Program-made: the position numbers and the translations under genes
Part shown: positions 33,088-41,842 of the stretch, in pieces
Layout: every line of letters begins with the position of its first letter
Numbering within the stretch: the first letter of the stretch is position 1
Source: Mariprofundus erugo
GTDB taxonomy: Bacteria > Pseudomonadota > Zetaproteobacteria > Mariprofundales > Mariprofundaceae
Assembly: GCF_005818865.1 (NCBI RefSeq)
Contig: NZ_VBRY01000011.1
Location: forward strand, 1 to 64,000
Direction of reading: 5' to 3'
DNA: 64,000 nucleotides
The notes under the pieces: model-generated
Database searches by the model: none
What the model saw: the letters and a program-made list of their open reading frames with translations, nothing else
What the model was told of the DNA's origin: nothing

Positions 33088-34265
33088 GTAAGAAAGCAAA
33101 GCCCAGCTTAATTCTTGAGCTTGGTGAGAAAGGTGGAACTTTAGAGTTTCATACTCCTGATGAAGTGGTTACATGGCTAACTGAGGAAACGGCCAAGTGG
33201 CAGTGGTTGAGTTCAATTCCCGAATCTAGAAACGGGCCCGCAGCATTTAATCAGATTCATGGTCAGATTAACCCGATACTTCAACAGTGGCGTCAGGCTG
33301 TCGACGACTCAAATGCTTCTTTAGCACCAATTGCTTCAATTAAATCCTCGGTTGAATCCCGTATTAATTCTCAAGGCTTTTGGCTTAGTTCATCTGAGAT
33401 CGGAGCTTTTCTCCTTAAGTTGAGTGGTGAGTCATCTCCTACAGCTGCTGCTGGTGCATATATTGCATTAGGTGGCACATATACCCCTCAAAACCAACCG
33501 CAACACCCTCAGTTTATCGAGGGGGTTCTTCAGGCGTTTCTATTCCGCAATGAAATCGAATGGACTGCGACTACTCATCGAGAAGCGCTTGAAAACCTCA
33601 AACGGCAGTACTCCGGAAATATATCTGTCCAAAAGAAGAACGCAGAACAACTTGCTGAAACGAATCAGGTTCTTAACGCGCATTTCTCTAAGGAGTTGAA
33701 AGAGCAGAAAGCCAAGCTTGATACTCTGCATGAAGAACAGACCAAAACGTTTTCCGATTTGATTGCAGAGCACGAAAAGAACCTGAAAGCCATTGAAGAT
33801 GCTTATGATCAGAAGCTGGCACTTCGAAAACCAGTAGAATATTGGGATTCGCGGCGGGTGGGGCACAACTGGAAAGCGCTGATCTACGCCATCATTTCCT
33901 TGGTTGTTGGTTGGTTTTTATTCGATGGTTTAGGTGGGGCCGCCCATGACCTGTTCTTAAATCTAAAACCCGAGGAACAGCCGAAGATGTGGCAAGTAGG
34001 CGTGTTTGCTGTGGCTGCTTTTTTTGCGATCTGGCTTGAAAGAATTCTTGTTCGCCTGTTTGTCAGCAATATGCATCTCGCCACCGATGCCGCTGAGCGA
34101 GTGACCATGTTGCAAACTTACCTTTCCATCATTCGTGAAGGTTCCGAGTTCGCTCCCGATGACAAAAAGTTGATCCTTGAGCGTCTATTTAAGCCAGCAA
34201 CAGATGGCATGGTAAAAGATGATGGTGCTCCGCCTACTTTGGTGGAGCTTTTAAGTAGGAAATAA
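33084..34265 (+). CDS. Membrane protein with coiled coil, possibly DUF6161
   Basis: 393 residues. A soluble N-terminal half ends in a long coiled coil (about residues 180-250, KNAEQLAETNQVL ... EEQTKTFSDLIAEHEK). Two membrane helices follow (YAIISLVVGWFLFDGL and VGVFAVAAFFAIWLERIL). The conserved C-terminal segment DAAERVTMLQTYLSII ... LILERLFKPATDGMVKDDGAP resembles DUF6161, by recollection only. It overlaps hsdS by ATGA, so it is made together with the specificity subunit. A membrane-anchored partner is not part of classical type I systems; an accessory or abortive-infection role is inference. GC is lower than in hsdM and hsdR. Confidence 0.8.
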   Translation: MSKKAKPSLILELGEKGGTLEFHTPDEVVTWLTEETAKWQWLSSIPESRNGPAAFNQIHGQINPILQQWRQAVDDSNASLAPIASIKSSVESRINSQGFWLSSSEIGAFLLKLSGESSPTAAAGAYIALGGTYTPQNQPQHPQFIEGVLQAFLFRNEIEWTATTHREALENLKRQYSGNISVQKKNAEQLAETNQVLNAHFSKELKEQKAKLDTLHEEQTKTFSDLIAEHEKNLKAIEDAYDQKLALRKPVEYWDSRRVGHNWKALIYAIISLVVGWFLFDGLGGAAHDLFLNLKPEEQPKMWQVGVFAVAAFFAIWLERILVRLFVSNMHLATDAAERVTMLQTYLSIIREGSEFAPDDKKLILERLFKPATDGMVKDDGAPPTLVELLSRK

Positions 34266-34285
34266 ATGATATTAAGTGGAAAATC

Positions 34286-34786
34286 ATGGAGCTAGATACT
34301 AACAACTTATTCAATGGTGTTATTGGCAACTTAATAGCAGCTGCAATTCTTGCGGTGCTAACCAAGGTTTGGTTTCATCGAAGGAAATTGGCTCTTCCAT
34401 TTGGGACAGTAGCTATTGCTTTTTTTATCGTATGGGGAGTCGTTTCTGGAGTTCAATTTGCAGTAGACCGATTAAATAGTTCTGAAGAGCTAAGTGAGCT
34501 GCAGCTTCAAATAGATGAGTATACCCAAAAGAAGTTTCCAAATGAGTTTCAGTATGGGTGGCGGATTACAGTAGAGTCTATTAAACCCGAAGCTTTGTTA
34601 GCTCTCTATTGGCCCCAAAGTGAGGCAGTGCACCCTGGCCCTCACCCTTTTGATAATCCATTTGTGATTGAGGAAGTTGAGAAGATACTAAAAGGCAAAG
34701 GCATTCCTGGGCCATTTAGATGGGGGCTTCTGTTGCATACGATTTCCAGGGATGAATATCTAAAACTGGGGGGCCAAGGTGATTGA
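34286..34786 (+). CDS. Hypothetical membrane protein of the restriction island
   Basis: 166 residues, two N-terminal membrane helices (GVIGNLIAAAILAVLTKVW and FGTVAIAFFIVWGVVSGV), then a soluble domain of about 100 residues with no family I recognise (YGWRITVESIKPEALLALYW). It is AT-rich like its upstream neighbour, 20 bp away. It may form a membrane module with the preceding protein. No nuclease or signalling motif was seen. Confidence 0.65.
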   Translation: MELDTNNLFNGVIGNLIAAAILAVLTKVWFHRRKLALPFGTVAIAFFIVWGVVSGVQFAVDRLNSSEELSELQLQIDEYTQKKFPNEFQYGWRITVESIKPEALLALYWPQSEAVHPGPHPFDNPFVIEEVEKILKGKGIPGPFRWGLLLHTISRDEYLKLGGQGD

Positions 34787-34813
34787 ACTTCGGAGGAATA
34801 TTTAGGGGAATGT

Positions 34814-34840
34814 GGTGCCTGGTCTTGAATTGTGCATGGG
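34814..34840 (+). repeat. 27-bp repeat, copy 1
   Basis: GGTGCCTGGTCTTGAATTGTGCATGGG matches 36200-36226 with two differences. Both copies lie in gaps next to defence genes, one before the Ala/Lys-rich protein and one before the RhuM gene. Shared 5-prime sequence could reflect recombination joints or a remnant of a larger repeat. Confidence 0.7.
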
Positions 34841-34897
34841 GAGGCATGTTTGAACATTGAACAGCAGTTATTCGATCTGGAAGGCAAGGAGTAAAGC

Positions 34898-35152
34898 ATG
34901 GCAAACAAAAAAGTGACCGGACCAAAGGCGGCGAGCAGTGCAGCCAAAACGCTGACCAGCAAAGCAACCGGCTCGAAGTCTAAAACGGCGGCTGCCAGTG
35001 CACTTTCACAAACCAATGCGCCGAAGAAGCAGACCTCTGCGAAGGCCGCGACTGCCGCGTCTAAAACCTTGAGTGATGGCCGAACCAGCAAAGCGTCCAA
35101 ATCCGCAGCGGGAAGTGCGCTTGCCCAGAAATCAGGAGCGAAGAAAAAGTGA
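34898..35152 (+). CDS. Ala/Lys/Ser-rich basic small protein
   Basis: 84 residues, made almost wholly of Ala, Lys, Ser and Thr, strongly basic. Two repeats of about 28 residues: SSAAKTLTSKATGSKSKTAA then SALSQ, and TAASKTLSDGRTSKASKSAA then SALAQ. SD AAGGAG is well placed. Its stop overlaps the GTG of the Abi-like gene (GTGA), so the two are translationally coupled, the layout of a toxin-antitoxin-like pair. The composition suggests nucleic-acid binding. I have seen similar short proteins near restriction loci but know no function. Confidence 0.75.
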   Translation: MANKKVTGPKAASSAAKTLTSKATGSKSKTAAASALSQTNAPKKQTSAKAATAASKTLSDGRTSKASKSAAGSALAQKSGAKKK

Positions 35153-36099
35153 GCGGTAAGCCGTGGAAGTCGTTCAAGGAGCAGCTGGCGATTCTGAAAG
35201 GTCGCGGGTTGATGGTCGATGACGACGCCAAGGCGCTCAATTACCTGGAGCGGCTCGGCTATTACCGCCTCAGTGGCTATCTCTACCCATTCCGGGATTT
35301 TGAAATCATCAAGGATGAAAACGGGAATCTTGCCACCAAGCGCGTAGAAAACTTTATGGACTGCGCACACTTCGAGGATGCCGTTCACCTCTATGTTTGG
35401 GACAAGAAGCTGCGACTATTGGCTCTGGATGCGCTGGAACGTATCGAGATGTCAGTGCGTGTGGATGTGGCGCACCTTCTGGGCGAGCGGGATATTCATG
35501 CACATGAGAAACCAGAAATTTTCTATACCGATTTTGTATCCGCTGTTCGCACGAGCGGAAAGACAGGTCATCAGGAGTGGCTGGACTCTTTCCAGAAGAA
35601 CCTCAACCGCTCCAGGCAGGTTGAGTTTGTGAAACACTATCTGGATAAGTACGGAAAGCTTCCGATCTGGGTTTCAACCGAGATTTGGGATTTCGGCATG
35701 CTCTCCAAGCTGTTCGGCGGCATGGTGCGAGCGGATCAGGATGTGATTGCTGCCAAGTATGGAGCTGCGAATGGAGCGGAATTGGCAGGGTGGCTCAGAG
35801 GACTGACCTTTGTACGCAATGTATCGGCGCATCATAGCCGGTTGTGGAATGCCAACATGCTCGAATACGTTCGCCCCATGCAGGGCAAGAACTGGGATAA
35901 GCTCAAACCGGAACGCGCTTTCTTCTATTTCTGCATCATGCAGAAGCTAATGAAAAACATTTGCCCCAACTCAACGTGGGCGGTTCGATTCGAAGGCTTG
36001 TTGCAGGATTTCCCAATCCTGCATTGCAAGGCGGTGACACCATACGACATGGGCCTGATCGATGATTGGCAAAGCTGGGATTTGTGGGGGCTGAAATGA
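35149..36099 (+). CDS. Abi-family abortive infection protein (Abi_2, AbiD/AbiF-like)
   Basis: 316 residues. The start SGKPWKSFKEQLAILKGRGL and the motif YLERLGYYRLSGYLYPFRD are the Abi_2 (PF07751) signature. Near residue 225 the motif FVRNVSAHHSRLWN has the R-x4-H arrangement of HEPN ribonucleases. Abi_2 proteins are thought to stop growth of phage-infected cells by RNA cleavage. GTG start is coupled to the basic small protein, a candidate antitoxin or regulator. Confidence 0.88.
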   Translation: MSGKPWKSFKEQLAILKGRGLMVDDDAKALNYLERLGYYRLSGYLYPFRDFEIIKDENGNLATKRVENFMDCAHFEDAVHLYVWDKKLRLLALDALERIEMSVRVDVAHLLGERDIHAHEKPEIFYTDFVSAVRTSGKTGHQEWLDSFQKNLNRSRQVEFVKHYLDKYGKLPIWVSTEIWDFGMLSKLFGGMVRADQDVIAAKYGAANGAELAGWLRGLTFVRNVSAHHSRLWNANMLEYVRPMQGKNWDKLKPERAFFYFCIMQKLMKNICPNSTWAVRFEGLLQDFPILHCKAVTPYDMGLIDDWQSWDLWGLK

Positions 36100-36199
36100 A
36101 AACTGGCGCCAACACACAAGGTGCCGCGCCAGCCATATTGCGGCGAAACATACGCTTATTGACGCTGTCGTCAATTGCCGGATCCAGCCTTCAACTGTC

Positions 36200-36226
36200 G
36201 GTGCCTGGTCTTGAATCGCGCATGGG
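36200..36226 (+). repeat. 27-bp repeat, copy 2
   Basis: GGTGCCTGGTCTTGAATCGCGCATGGG, ten bases before the RhuM start, matching 34814-34840 with two differences. GGTGCCTGGT alone recurs in hsdR near 38229 inside a stretch unusual for the family. Confidence 0.7.
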
Positions 36227-36235
36227 AGAGATGAA

Positions 36236-37264
36236 ATGACACAATCTGAGATTCTCATTTACCGGAACCCTGACGGGAAAATCAGGCTGGATGTGCGGCT
36301 GGAGGATGAAACAGTCTGGCTGACGCAGAATCATATGGCTGAACTGTTCGGGAAAAGCAAAAAGACCATTTCTGAGCATATCGCCAATATTTTTTCTGAA
36401 GGCGAACTGGATGAGCAACTGGTTGTCCGGAAATTCCGGACAACCACTCGCCATGGTGCGATGGCGGATAAAACTCAGTCCAGAGACGTTCAATTTTATA
36501 ATCTGGATGTGATTATCTCCGTGGGTTACCGCGTGAAATCGCAGCAGGGCACGCAGTTCCGCATCTGGGCGACCCAGCGGCTGAAGGAGTATATCGTCAA
36601 AGGCTTTGCGTTGAATGATGAGCGATTCAAGAGCGGCCAGTCGATGAACTACTTTTCCGAACTCCAGGGACGCATCCGGGAGATTCGACTCTCCGAACGC
36701 TTCTTTTATCAGAAGATCAAGGACATCTACACCACCAGTATCGATTACGATCCGAAAGACGAGAAGACAGTCGAGTTTTTCAAGGTGATACAAAATAAGT
36801 TGTTGTGGGCAATCAGCGAGCAGACAGCTGCGGAGCTGGTGTATCGCCGGGTGGACGCGGCATTGCCGCTAATGGGGATGCAGTCGCTGGATAAAAAAGG
36901 TGATCTGCCGGTTCGTAAAAGTGATGTCAGCGTGGCCAAGAACTATCTCAGAGAAGATGAAATCAAGTTGTTGGGTTTACTTGTGGAGCAATATCTCGCC
37001 TTTGCCGAAACCATGGCTCAGCAGCGAACCCCCATGTACATGAAAGACTGGATTGCCCGGCTGGATGCAATCATTCAACTCAACGGACGGGAGCTGTTGA
37101 CTCACGCTGGTAAAATCAGCCATCAAATGGCGCTGGAAAGATCGGCAGATGAGTATGAGAAATACAGGGAACAGAAGCGGCTTCTACAGCATGAAGAGAG
37201 CCTGAAAGAGCTGGAGCAGGATATCAAACAGTTGAATTCTTTATCGAACAAGGACAAGCAATGA
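36236..37264 (+). CDS. RhuM-family protein (PF13310)
   Basis: 342 residues. The N-terminal SEILIYRNPDGKIRLDVRLE and VWLTQNHMAELFGKSKKTIS form a winged or HTH-like DNA-binding region. The central motif VIISVGYRVKSQQGTQFRIWATQ is the RhuM hallmark, and a charged coiled coil ends the protein. Named for a Salmonella island gene, the family is common between hsdS and hsdR but its function is unsettled; a regulatory or anti-phage role is usually supposed. It is coupled to hsdR by ATGA overlap. Confidence 0.87.
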   Translation: MTQSEILIYRNPDGKIRLDVRLEDETVWLTQNHMAELFGKSKKTISEHIANIFSEGELDEQLVVRKFRTTTRHGAMADKTQSRDVQFYNLDVIISVGYRVKSQQGTQFRIWATQRLKEYIVKGFALNDERFKSGQSMNYFSELQGRIREIRLSERFFYQKIKDIYTTSIDYDPKDEKTVEFFKVIQNKLLWAISEQTAAELVYRRVDAALPLMGMQSLDKKGDLPVRKSDVSVAKNYLREDEIKLLGLLVEQYLAFAETMAQQRTPMYMKDWIARLDAIIQLNGRELLTHAGKISHQMALERSADEYEKYREQKRLLQHEESLKELEQDIKQLNSLSNKDKQ

Positions 37265-40200
37265 TCAGCGAAGATCAGCTCGAACAACTCTGTCTCGAAT
37301 GGTTCCAGTCCATCGGTTACGACTATGCCTGTGGTTATGACATTGCTCCCGATGGAGATAGCCCGGAGCGCAGCGACTATCGCCAGATCGCTTTGTTCGG
37401 GCGCTTGCTGGAGCGATTGAAGGTCATTAACCCGCATATCCCCACGTCGGTGCTGGAGCAGGTGAGTCATCAGGTCGCCAAGCCGGAAACGCCGGTGCTG
37501 ATTAAGAACAATAAGGTATTCCATCGCCAGCTTTTGGAGGGGGTGAAGGTCGAATACATACCCTCACCCCAACCCTCTCCCGGCGGGCGAGGGGGCGGCT
37601 TTCCCTCTCCCTATGGGAGAGGGATTGAGGGTGAGGGCGAAAAGAAACACGACTATGTGCAGCTGATTGACTTCACCAATCCGGCCAACAACCAGTTTCT
37701 GGTGGTGAATCAGTACACGATTACCGGAGCCAAAGGCAATCGCCGGCCGGATGTGATCGTCTTTATCAACGGCTTGCCACTGGCTGTATTGGAGCTGAAA
37801 AATCCCGCCGATTCCAATGCCGATATCTGGCAAGCCTACCAGCAGCTGCAAACCTACAAGGATGAGATTCCCGATCTCTTCACCTTCAATGAGGCATTGG
37901 TGGTCAGTGATGGACTAAGCGCCAGGGTGGGATCGCTCACGGCCAACAAGGAGCGTTTTCTGCCGTGGCGCACCATCGCCAATGAAGATGACAAGCCGCT
38001 GTTTGAATACCGGCTGGAAACGTTGGTGAAGGGCTTCTTTAATCCGGAGCTGTTCCTCGATTACATCCATCACTTTGTGTTGTTTGAAAACGATGGGGAC
38101 AGTGTCATCAAGAAGATCGCCGGCTACCATCAGTTCCACGCTGTGCGCGAAGCGGTGAAGGCAACGGTGATTGCCTCGCAGCGGGCCGGGGGTGAGGCGC
38201 GGGAGCCGCGCGCGAGCTACGGCTCGGAAGTGGTGCCTGGTTCGGGTAAAGCGGGCGTGGTCTGGCATACGCAAGGCTCGGGCAAGTCGATCTCGATGGT
38301 CTGCTATGCCGGCAAGCTGCTGGCACAGCCGGAGATGAATAATCCGACCATCGTGGTAGTGACCGATCGCAACGATCTCGACGGGCAGTTGTTCAATACC
38401 TTTTCGATGGCTTCGGAAACCCTGAAACAGACACCGGTACAGGCAGTCGATCGCGATGATCTGCGGGATATTCTCGCCTCGCGTCAGGCTGGTGGGATCA
38501 TCTTTACTACGGTGCAGAAGTTCGCGCTGCTGGGTGATGAAGCTACACATCCGGTACTAAGTCAGCGCCATAATATCGTGGTGGTCTCGGATGAGGCGCA
38601 TCGCAGCCAGTACGGAGACAAAGCCCGTCTTGTTGATGTGAAAGACAAAGCGGGCAATGTCATCGATAAGAAATACACCTTCGGCTATTCCAAACACATG
38701 CGTGATGCTTTGCCGCAGGCATCGTTTATCGGGTTCACCGGTACACCGATTGCCATGGAGGATAAGGATACCCGTGCCGTATTCGGCGATTATGTCTCGA
38801 TCTACGATATTCAGGATGCGGTGGACGATGGCGCGACCGTGCCGATCTATTACGAATCGCGGCTGGCCAGGCTCGATATCAAAGCGGATGAGATCGAAGC
38901 CCTGAACGATGAGGTCGAAGAGGTCATCGAGGATGAAGAGGATCTCTCCGTTCGCGAGCAGACCAAGTCGAAATGGGCGGCACTGGAGAAGCTGGTTGGT
39001 AGTGGTCCGCGCATGCAGGAAGTGAGTGAGGATCTGGTCATTCACTTTGAGACGCGCATCGCCAGCGAACCGGGCAAGGCGATGATCGTCTGCATGAGCC
39101 GCGATATATGTGTGGATATGTATAATGCCATCGTGGCGTTGCGCCCTGAGTGGCACAGTGATGATCCTGCCAAGGGTGCGATCAAGGTCGTTATGACCGG
39201 CTCGGCCTCCGATAAAGCCAGGCTGCAACCTCATATCTACAACAAAGAGACTAAAAAACTGTTCGAGAAACGATTCAAGGATGTAAATGATTCGCTGCAA
39301 CTGGTGATCGTGCGCGATATGTGGCTGACCGGGTTCGATGCGCCGAACTGTCATACCATGTATGTCGATAAACCGATGAAGGGACATAACCTGATGCAGG
39401 CCATTGCCCGCGTGAATCGGGTATTCAGGGATAAGCCGGGCGGACTGGTGGTGGACTACATCGGCATTGCCAATGAACTCAAACACGCACTGAAAATCTA
39501 TACCGATGCCAAAGGGCGGGGGACGCCGACACTGGATGTACACGAGGCCTTTGCCATTCTGCTGGAGAAACTCGATATTGTACGCGGCATGCTGCACGGC
39601 TTCGATTACAGTGCTTATGAGACCGAAGCATTGAGATTATTGCCGGGAGCGATGAATCACATTCTGGCTCTCGAGGATGGCAAGAAGCGCTTCCTTGATG
39701 TGATGGCGGCGATCAGCAAGGCCTACACACTCTCCGGTACACTCGGTGAAGCGGAAGCCTTGAAGAAGGAGATTGCTTTCCTGTCGGCGGTGAAAGCAGC
39801 TGTGGTGAAGTTTACCACCATTGATAAGCGGCGCAGTGACGAAGAGATGCATTCGGCACTCAAGCAAATTATCGATAACGCGATTGTGGCTGATGGTGTG
39901 GCGGATGTGTTTGATCTGGTCGGGCTCGATAAGCCGAATATCGGCCTGCTATCGGACGAGTTCCTCGAAGATGTGAAACATTTGCCACAAAAGAATCTGG
40001 CAGTGGAGCTACTGGAGAAGCTGCTGCGCGATGAAATCAAGGCGCGCATGAAAACCGATATTGTTCTGGAAAAGAAATACTCCGATCGCATCATGGAAAC
40101 GTTGCGTAAATATCACAATCGCGCCATTGAGACCGCACAGGTAATCGAAGAGCTGATCAGGATGGCCAAAGAGATGGAAGCGGATGCTGATGCCGCAGAT

Positions 40201-40500
40201 AAGTTAGGGCTGAATGCAGATGAAATCGCATTTTATCGGGCACTGGTTCAGAACGAGTCAGCAGTGCGCGAGTTGGGCGATGATAATCTTCGTGAGCTGG
40301 CCAGGCATGTCACCGAACAGCTGCGCAAGAGTACGACCGTAGACTGGCAGGTACGAGATTCTGTGCGCGCGAAATTGCGTAATCTGGTCCGCAGGGCACT
40401 GCGCAAGTGGAAGTACCCGCCGGATGGCCAGCAGGAGGCAATCGATCTGGTACTCAAGCAGGCAGAGGCTCTTTCCGAACGCTGGAGTGCAAGCAGGTAG
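37261..40500 (+). CDS. hsdR: Type I restriction endonuclease subunit HsdR
   Basis: 1079 residues. The N-terminal nuclease domain has RPDVIVFINGLPLAVLELK, with catalytic Asp, Glu and Lys. A superfamily 2 translocase follows with Walker A WHTQGSGKS, DEAHRSQ box and FIGFTGTP, then RecA2 with MWLTGFDAP and ARVNRVFRDK, and a helical C-terminus. It translocates and cuts DNA when bound to HsdM2S at unmethylated sites. Two non-family stretches are present: an in-frame palindromic repeat at 37561-37637 and about 16 extra residues near 38180-38245. The frame is open throughout, so it may be functional. Confidence 0.93.
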   Translation: MISEDQLEQLCLEWFQSIGYDYACGYDIAPDGDSPERSDYRQIALFGRLLERLKVINPHIPTSVLEQVSHQVAKPETPVLIKNNKVFHRQLLEGVKVEYIPSPQPSPGGRGGGFPSPYGRGIEGEGEKKHDYVQLIDFTNPANNQFLVVNQYTITGAKGNRRPDVIVFINGLPLAVLELKNPADSNADIWQAYQQLQTYKDEIPDLFTFNEALVVSDGLSARVGSLTANKERFLPWRTIANEDDKPLFEYRLETLVKGFFNPELFLDYIHHFVLFENDGDSVIKKIAGYHQFHAVREAVKATVIASQRAGGEAREPRASYGSEVVPGSGKAGVVWHTQGSGKSISMVCYAGKLLAQPEMNNPTIVVVTDRNDLDGQLFNTFSMASETLKQTPVQAVDRDDLRDILASRQAGGIIFTTVQKFALLGDEATHPVLSQRHNIVVVSDEAHRSQYGDKARLVDVKDKAGNVIDKKYTFGYSKHMRDALPQASFIGFTGTPIAMEDKDTRAVFGDYVSIYDIQDAVDDGATVPIYYESRLARLDIKADEIEALNDEVEEVIEDEEDLSVREQTKSKWAALEKLVGSGPRMQEVSEDLVIHFETRIASEPGKAMIVCMSRDICVDMYNAIVALRPEWHSDDPAKGAIKVVMTGSASDKARLQPHIYNKETKKLFEKRFKDVNDSLQLVIVRDMWLTGFDAPNCHTMYVDKPMKGHNLMQAIARVNRVFRDKPGGLVVDYIGIANELKHALKIYTDAKGRGTPTLDVHEAFAILLEKLDIVRGMLHGFDYSAYETEALRLLPGAMNHILALEDGKKRFLDVMAAISKAYTLSGTLGEAEALKKEIAFLSAVKAAVVKFTTIDKRRSDEEMHSALKQIIDNAIVADGVADVFDLVGLDKPNIGLLSDEFLEDVKHLPQKNLAVELLEKLLRDEIKARMKTDIVLEKKYSDRIMETLRKYHNRAIETAQVIEELIRMAKEMEADADAADKLGLNADEIAFYRALVQNESAVRELGDDNLRELARHVTEQLRKSTTVDWQVRDSVRAKLRNLVRRALRKWKYPPDGQQEAIDLVLKQAEALSERWSASR
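37561..37637 (+). repeat. Palindromic repeat inserted in frame in hsdR
   Basis: CCCTCACCCC, hairpin CCCTCTCCC...GGGCGAGGG, hairpin CCCTCTCCCTATGGGAGAGGG, then GGGTGAGGG, nearly the same as the right flank of the DUF559 insert in hsdM (31300-31375). It is translated as a Pro/Gly-rich linker (PSPQPSPGGRGGGF). It splits GVKVEY from HDYVQLIDF in the nuclease domain's surface loop. Confidence 0.85.
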
Positions 40501-40550
40501 TTTTTAGATCGAGTCCTGACCGGGTTGAACGACAGGACGAAGTGATATCG

Positions 40551-41369
40551 ATGGCAGGTAATGTGATCTGGCTCATTGGAGAGGAGCTGCCGGCTGACAG
40601 ATTTGCACGCATGATGACTGTTGCTCCGCTATTGCTGGATTATCATACGCCCGTGATGACAGCTGCCACCCGATCCGCCAGGTCCAGCCGATTTCGGTTG
40701 AAATATCTCCTGATCGCCATGCTGGTACTGGTGATCAGCTGGCACCTATGGGCGTTTATGCAGGTGCTTTCATGGCGTCATGATACGCCAGCAATGAGTG
40801 CGTTTATGCTGCAGGACCTGCAAAACCGGCAGCTCAGCAATCCGAATGCGGATCTGTCTCAGCATGTGGTTGCATATGATCATATTTCACCTCGCCTGAA
40901 ACGGGCCGTGATTGCAGCTGAAGATGCCTCATTCGTGCAGCATCATGGATTTGATCTGGATGGTATCCAGCTGGCTCTGGAAAAAAATCTGAAGGCAGGG
41001 CGAATCAGGGCCGGGGGCTCCACGATTACCCAGCAGCTGGCCAAGAATCTGTTCCTGTCCGGAGAACGCAGCCTGTGGCGCAAGGTTGAGGAGAGTGTGT
41101 TTACCGTCATGCTTGAGGCGACACTGTCCAAACAGCGCATCCTTGAGCTCTATCTGAATTATGCCGAATGGGGGAATGGCATCTATGGGGCGGAGGCGGC
41201 GGCTCGTCATTATTATGGAATTCCGGCCTCCATGCTCTCCGTCCGGCAGGCGGCAAGGCTTGCTGCCATATTGCCAAACCCTCGCTATTACGACGGACAT
41301 CATACCAGGTGGATTGCCAGACGAACCCATACCATTGCTCGCTATATGCCGATGGTTCTTATCCCCTGA
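40551..41369 (+). CDS. mtgA: Monofunctional biosynthetic peptidoglycan transglycosylase
   Basis: About 272 residues. One N-terminal membrane helix (LIAMLVLVISWHLWAFM) is followed by a GT51 domain with IAAEDASFVQHHGFD (catalytic Glu), GGSTITQQLAKNLFL, a later KQRILELYLNYAEWGNGIYG, and AARLAAILPNPRYY. It polymerises lipid II glycan chains on the periplasmic face. ATG 40551 is the first after hsdR; ATG 40611 is a possible alternative. It lies outside the restriction operon functionally. Confidence 0.9.
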   Translation: MAGNVIWLIGEELPADRFARMMTVAPLLLDYHTPVMTAATRSARSSRFRLKYLLIAMLVLVISWHLWAFMQVLSWRHDTPAMSAFMLQDLQNRQLSNPNADLSQHVVAYDHISPRLKRAVIAAEDASFVQHHGFDLDGIQLALEKNLKAGRIRAGGSTITQQLAKNLFLSGERSLWRKVEESVFTVMLEATLSKQRILELYLNYAEWGNGIYGAEAAARHYYGIPASMLSVRQAARLAAILPNPRYYDGHHTRWIARRTHTIARYMPMVLIP

Positions 41370-41842
41370 TCATAGGCTGAAGTGCTGGATGGAGGGGAAT
41401 TGCCGGTGCATTTTTATGAGGTTCGACAGCTATTCACAGAAGCTGTGGATAACTCGGTGAATAAACCTGTGAGAAGGTAATGCCTTATTACATTTTTATG
41501 ACAGGTGTGTAGTTAGCCTAAAAAATAGCCACAAATAATTACAATTGAATAACATATAGTTACATTCTCCTATTAATGTTTATTATCGCTTCTTATGGTA
41601 ACTTACCAGACTGCAATCAAGTTGTACCTTGCAGTGGAAAGAGAGGTGAAAATTACTTGTGCTCACTGCTGAATTGCGCTAATGGCGAATGAAATCAGGA
41701 GAGCGTACAGATGAAATGATAGGAGTCAGGATGGTGATTATTTAGCATGTGCAGCAGTGCCTGATGTACAGGCCGCACACCTGATTTTCCGTTCTGCCAC
41801 CTGGCATGCAGACCTCAGGTCATCGAAGGCAGGTGAGTTGAT
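41370..41842. other. 473-bp gap without a supported gene
   Basis: Contains one exact DnaA-box sequence (TGTGGATAA, 41444-41452, complement TTATCCACA), a weaker neighbour (TATTCACAG) and an AT-rich stretch around 41505-41600. No iteron cluster or dnaA/gidA neighbours are present, so an origin is not claimed. No gene-like frame was seen. Confidence 0.4.

Noticed and set aside
41420-41620. Possible replication origin: exact DnaA box plus AT-rich stretch
   Set aside because: Only one perfect box and one weak one, and none of the usual origin neighbours (dnaA, dnaN, gidA, parAB). Chance occurrence is likely.
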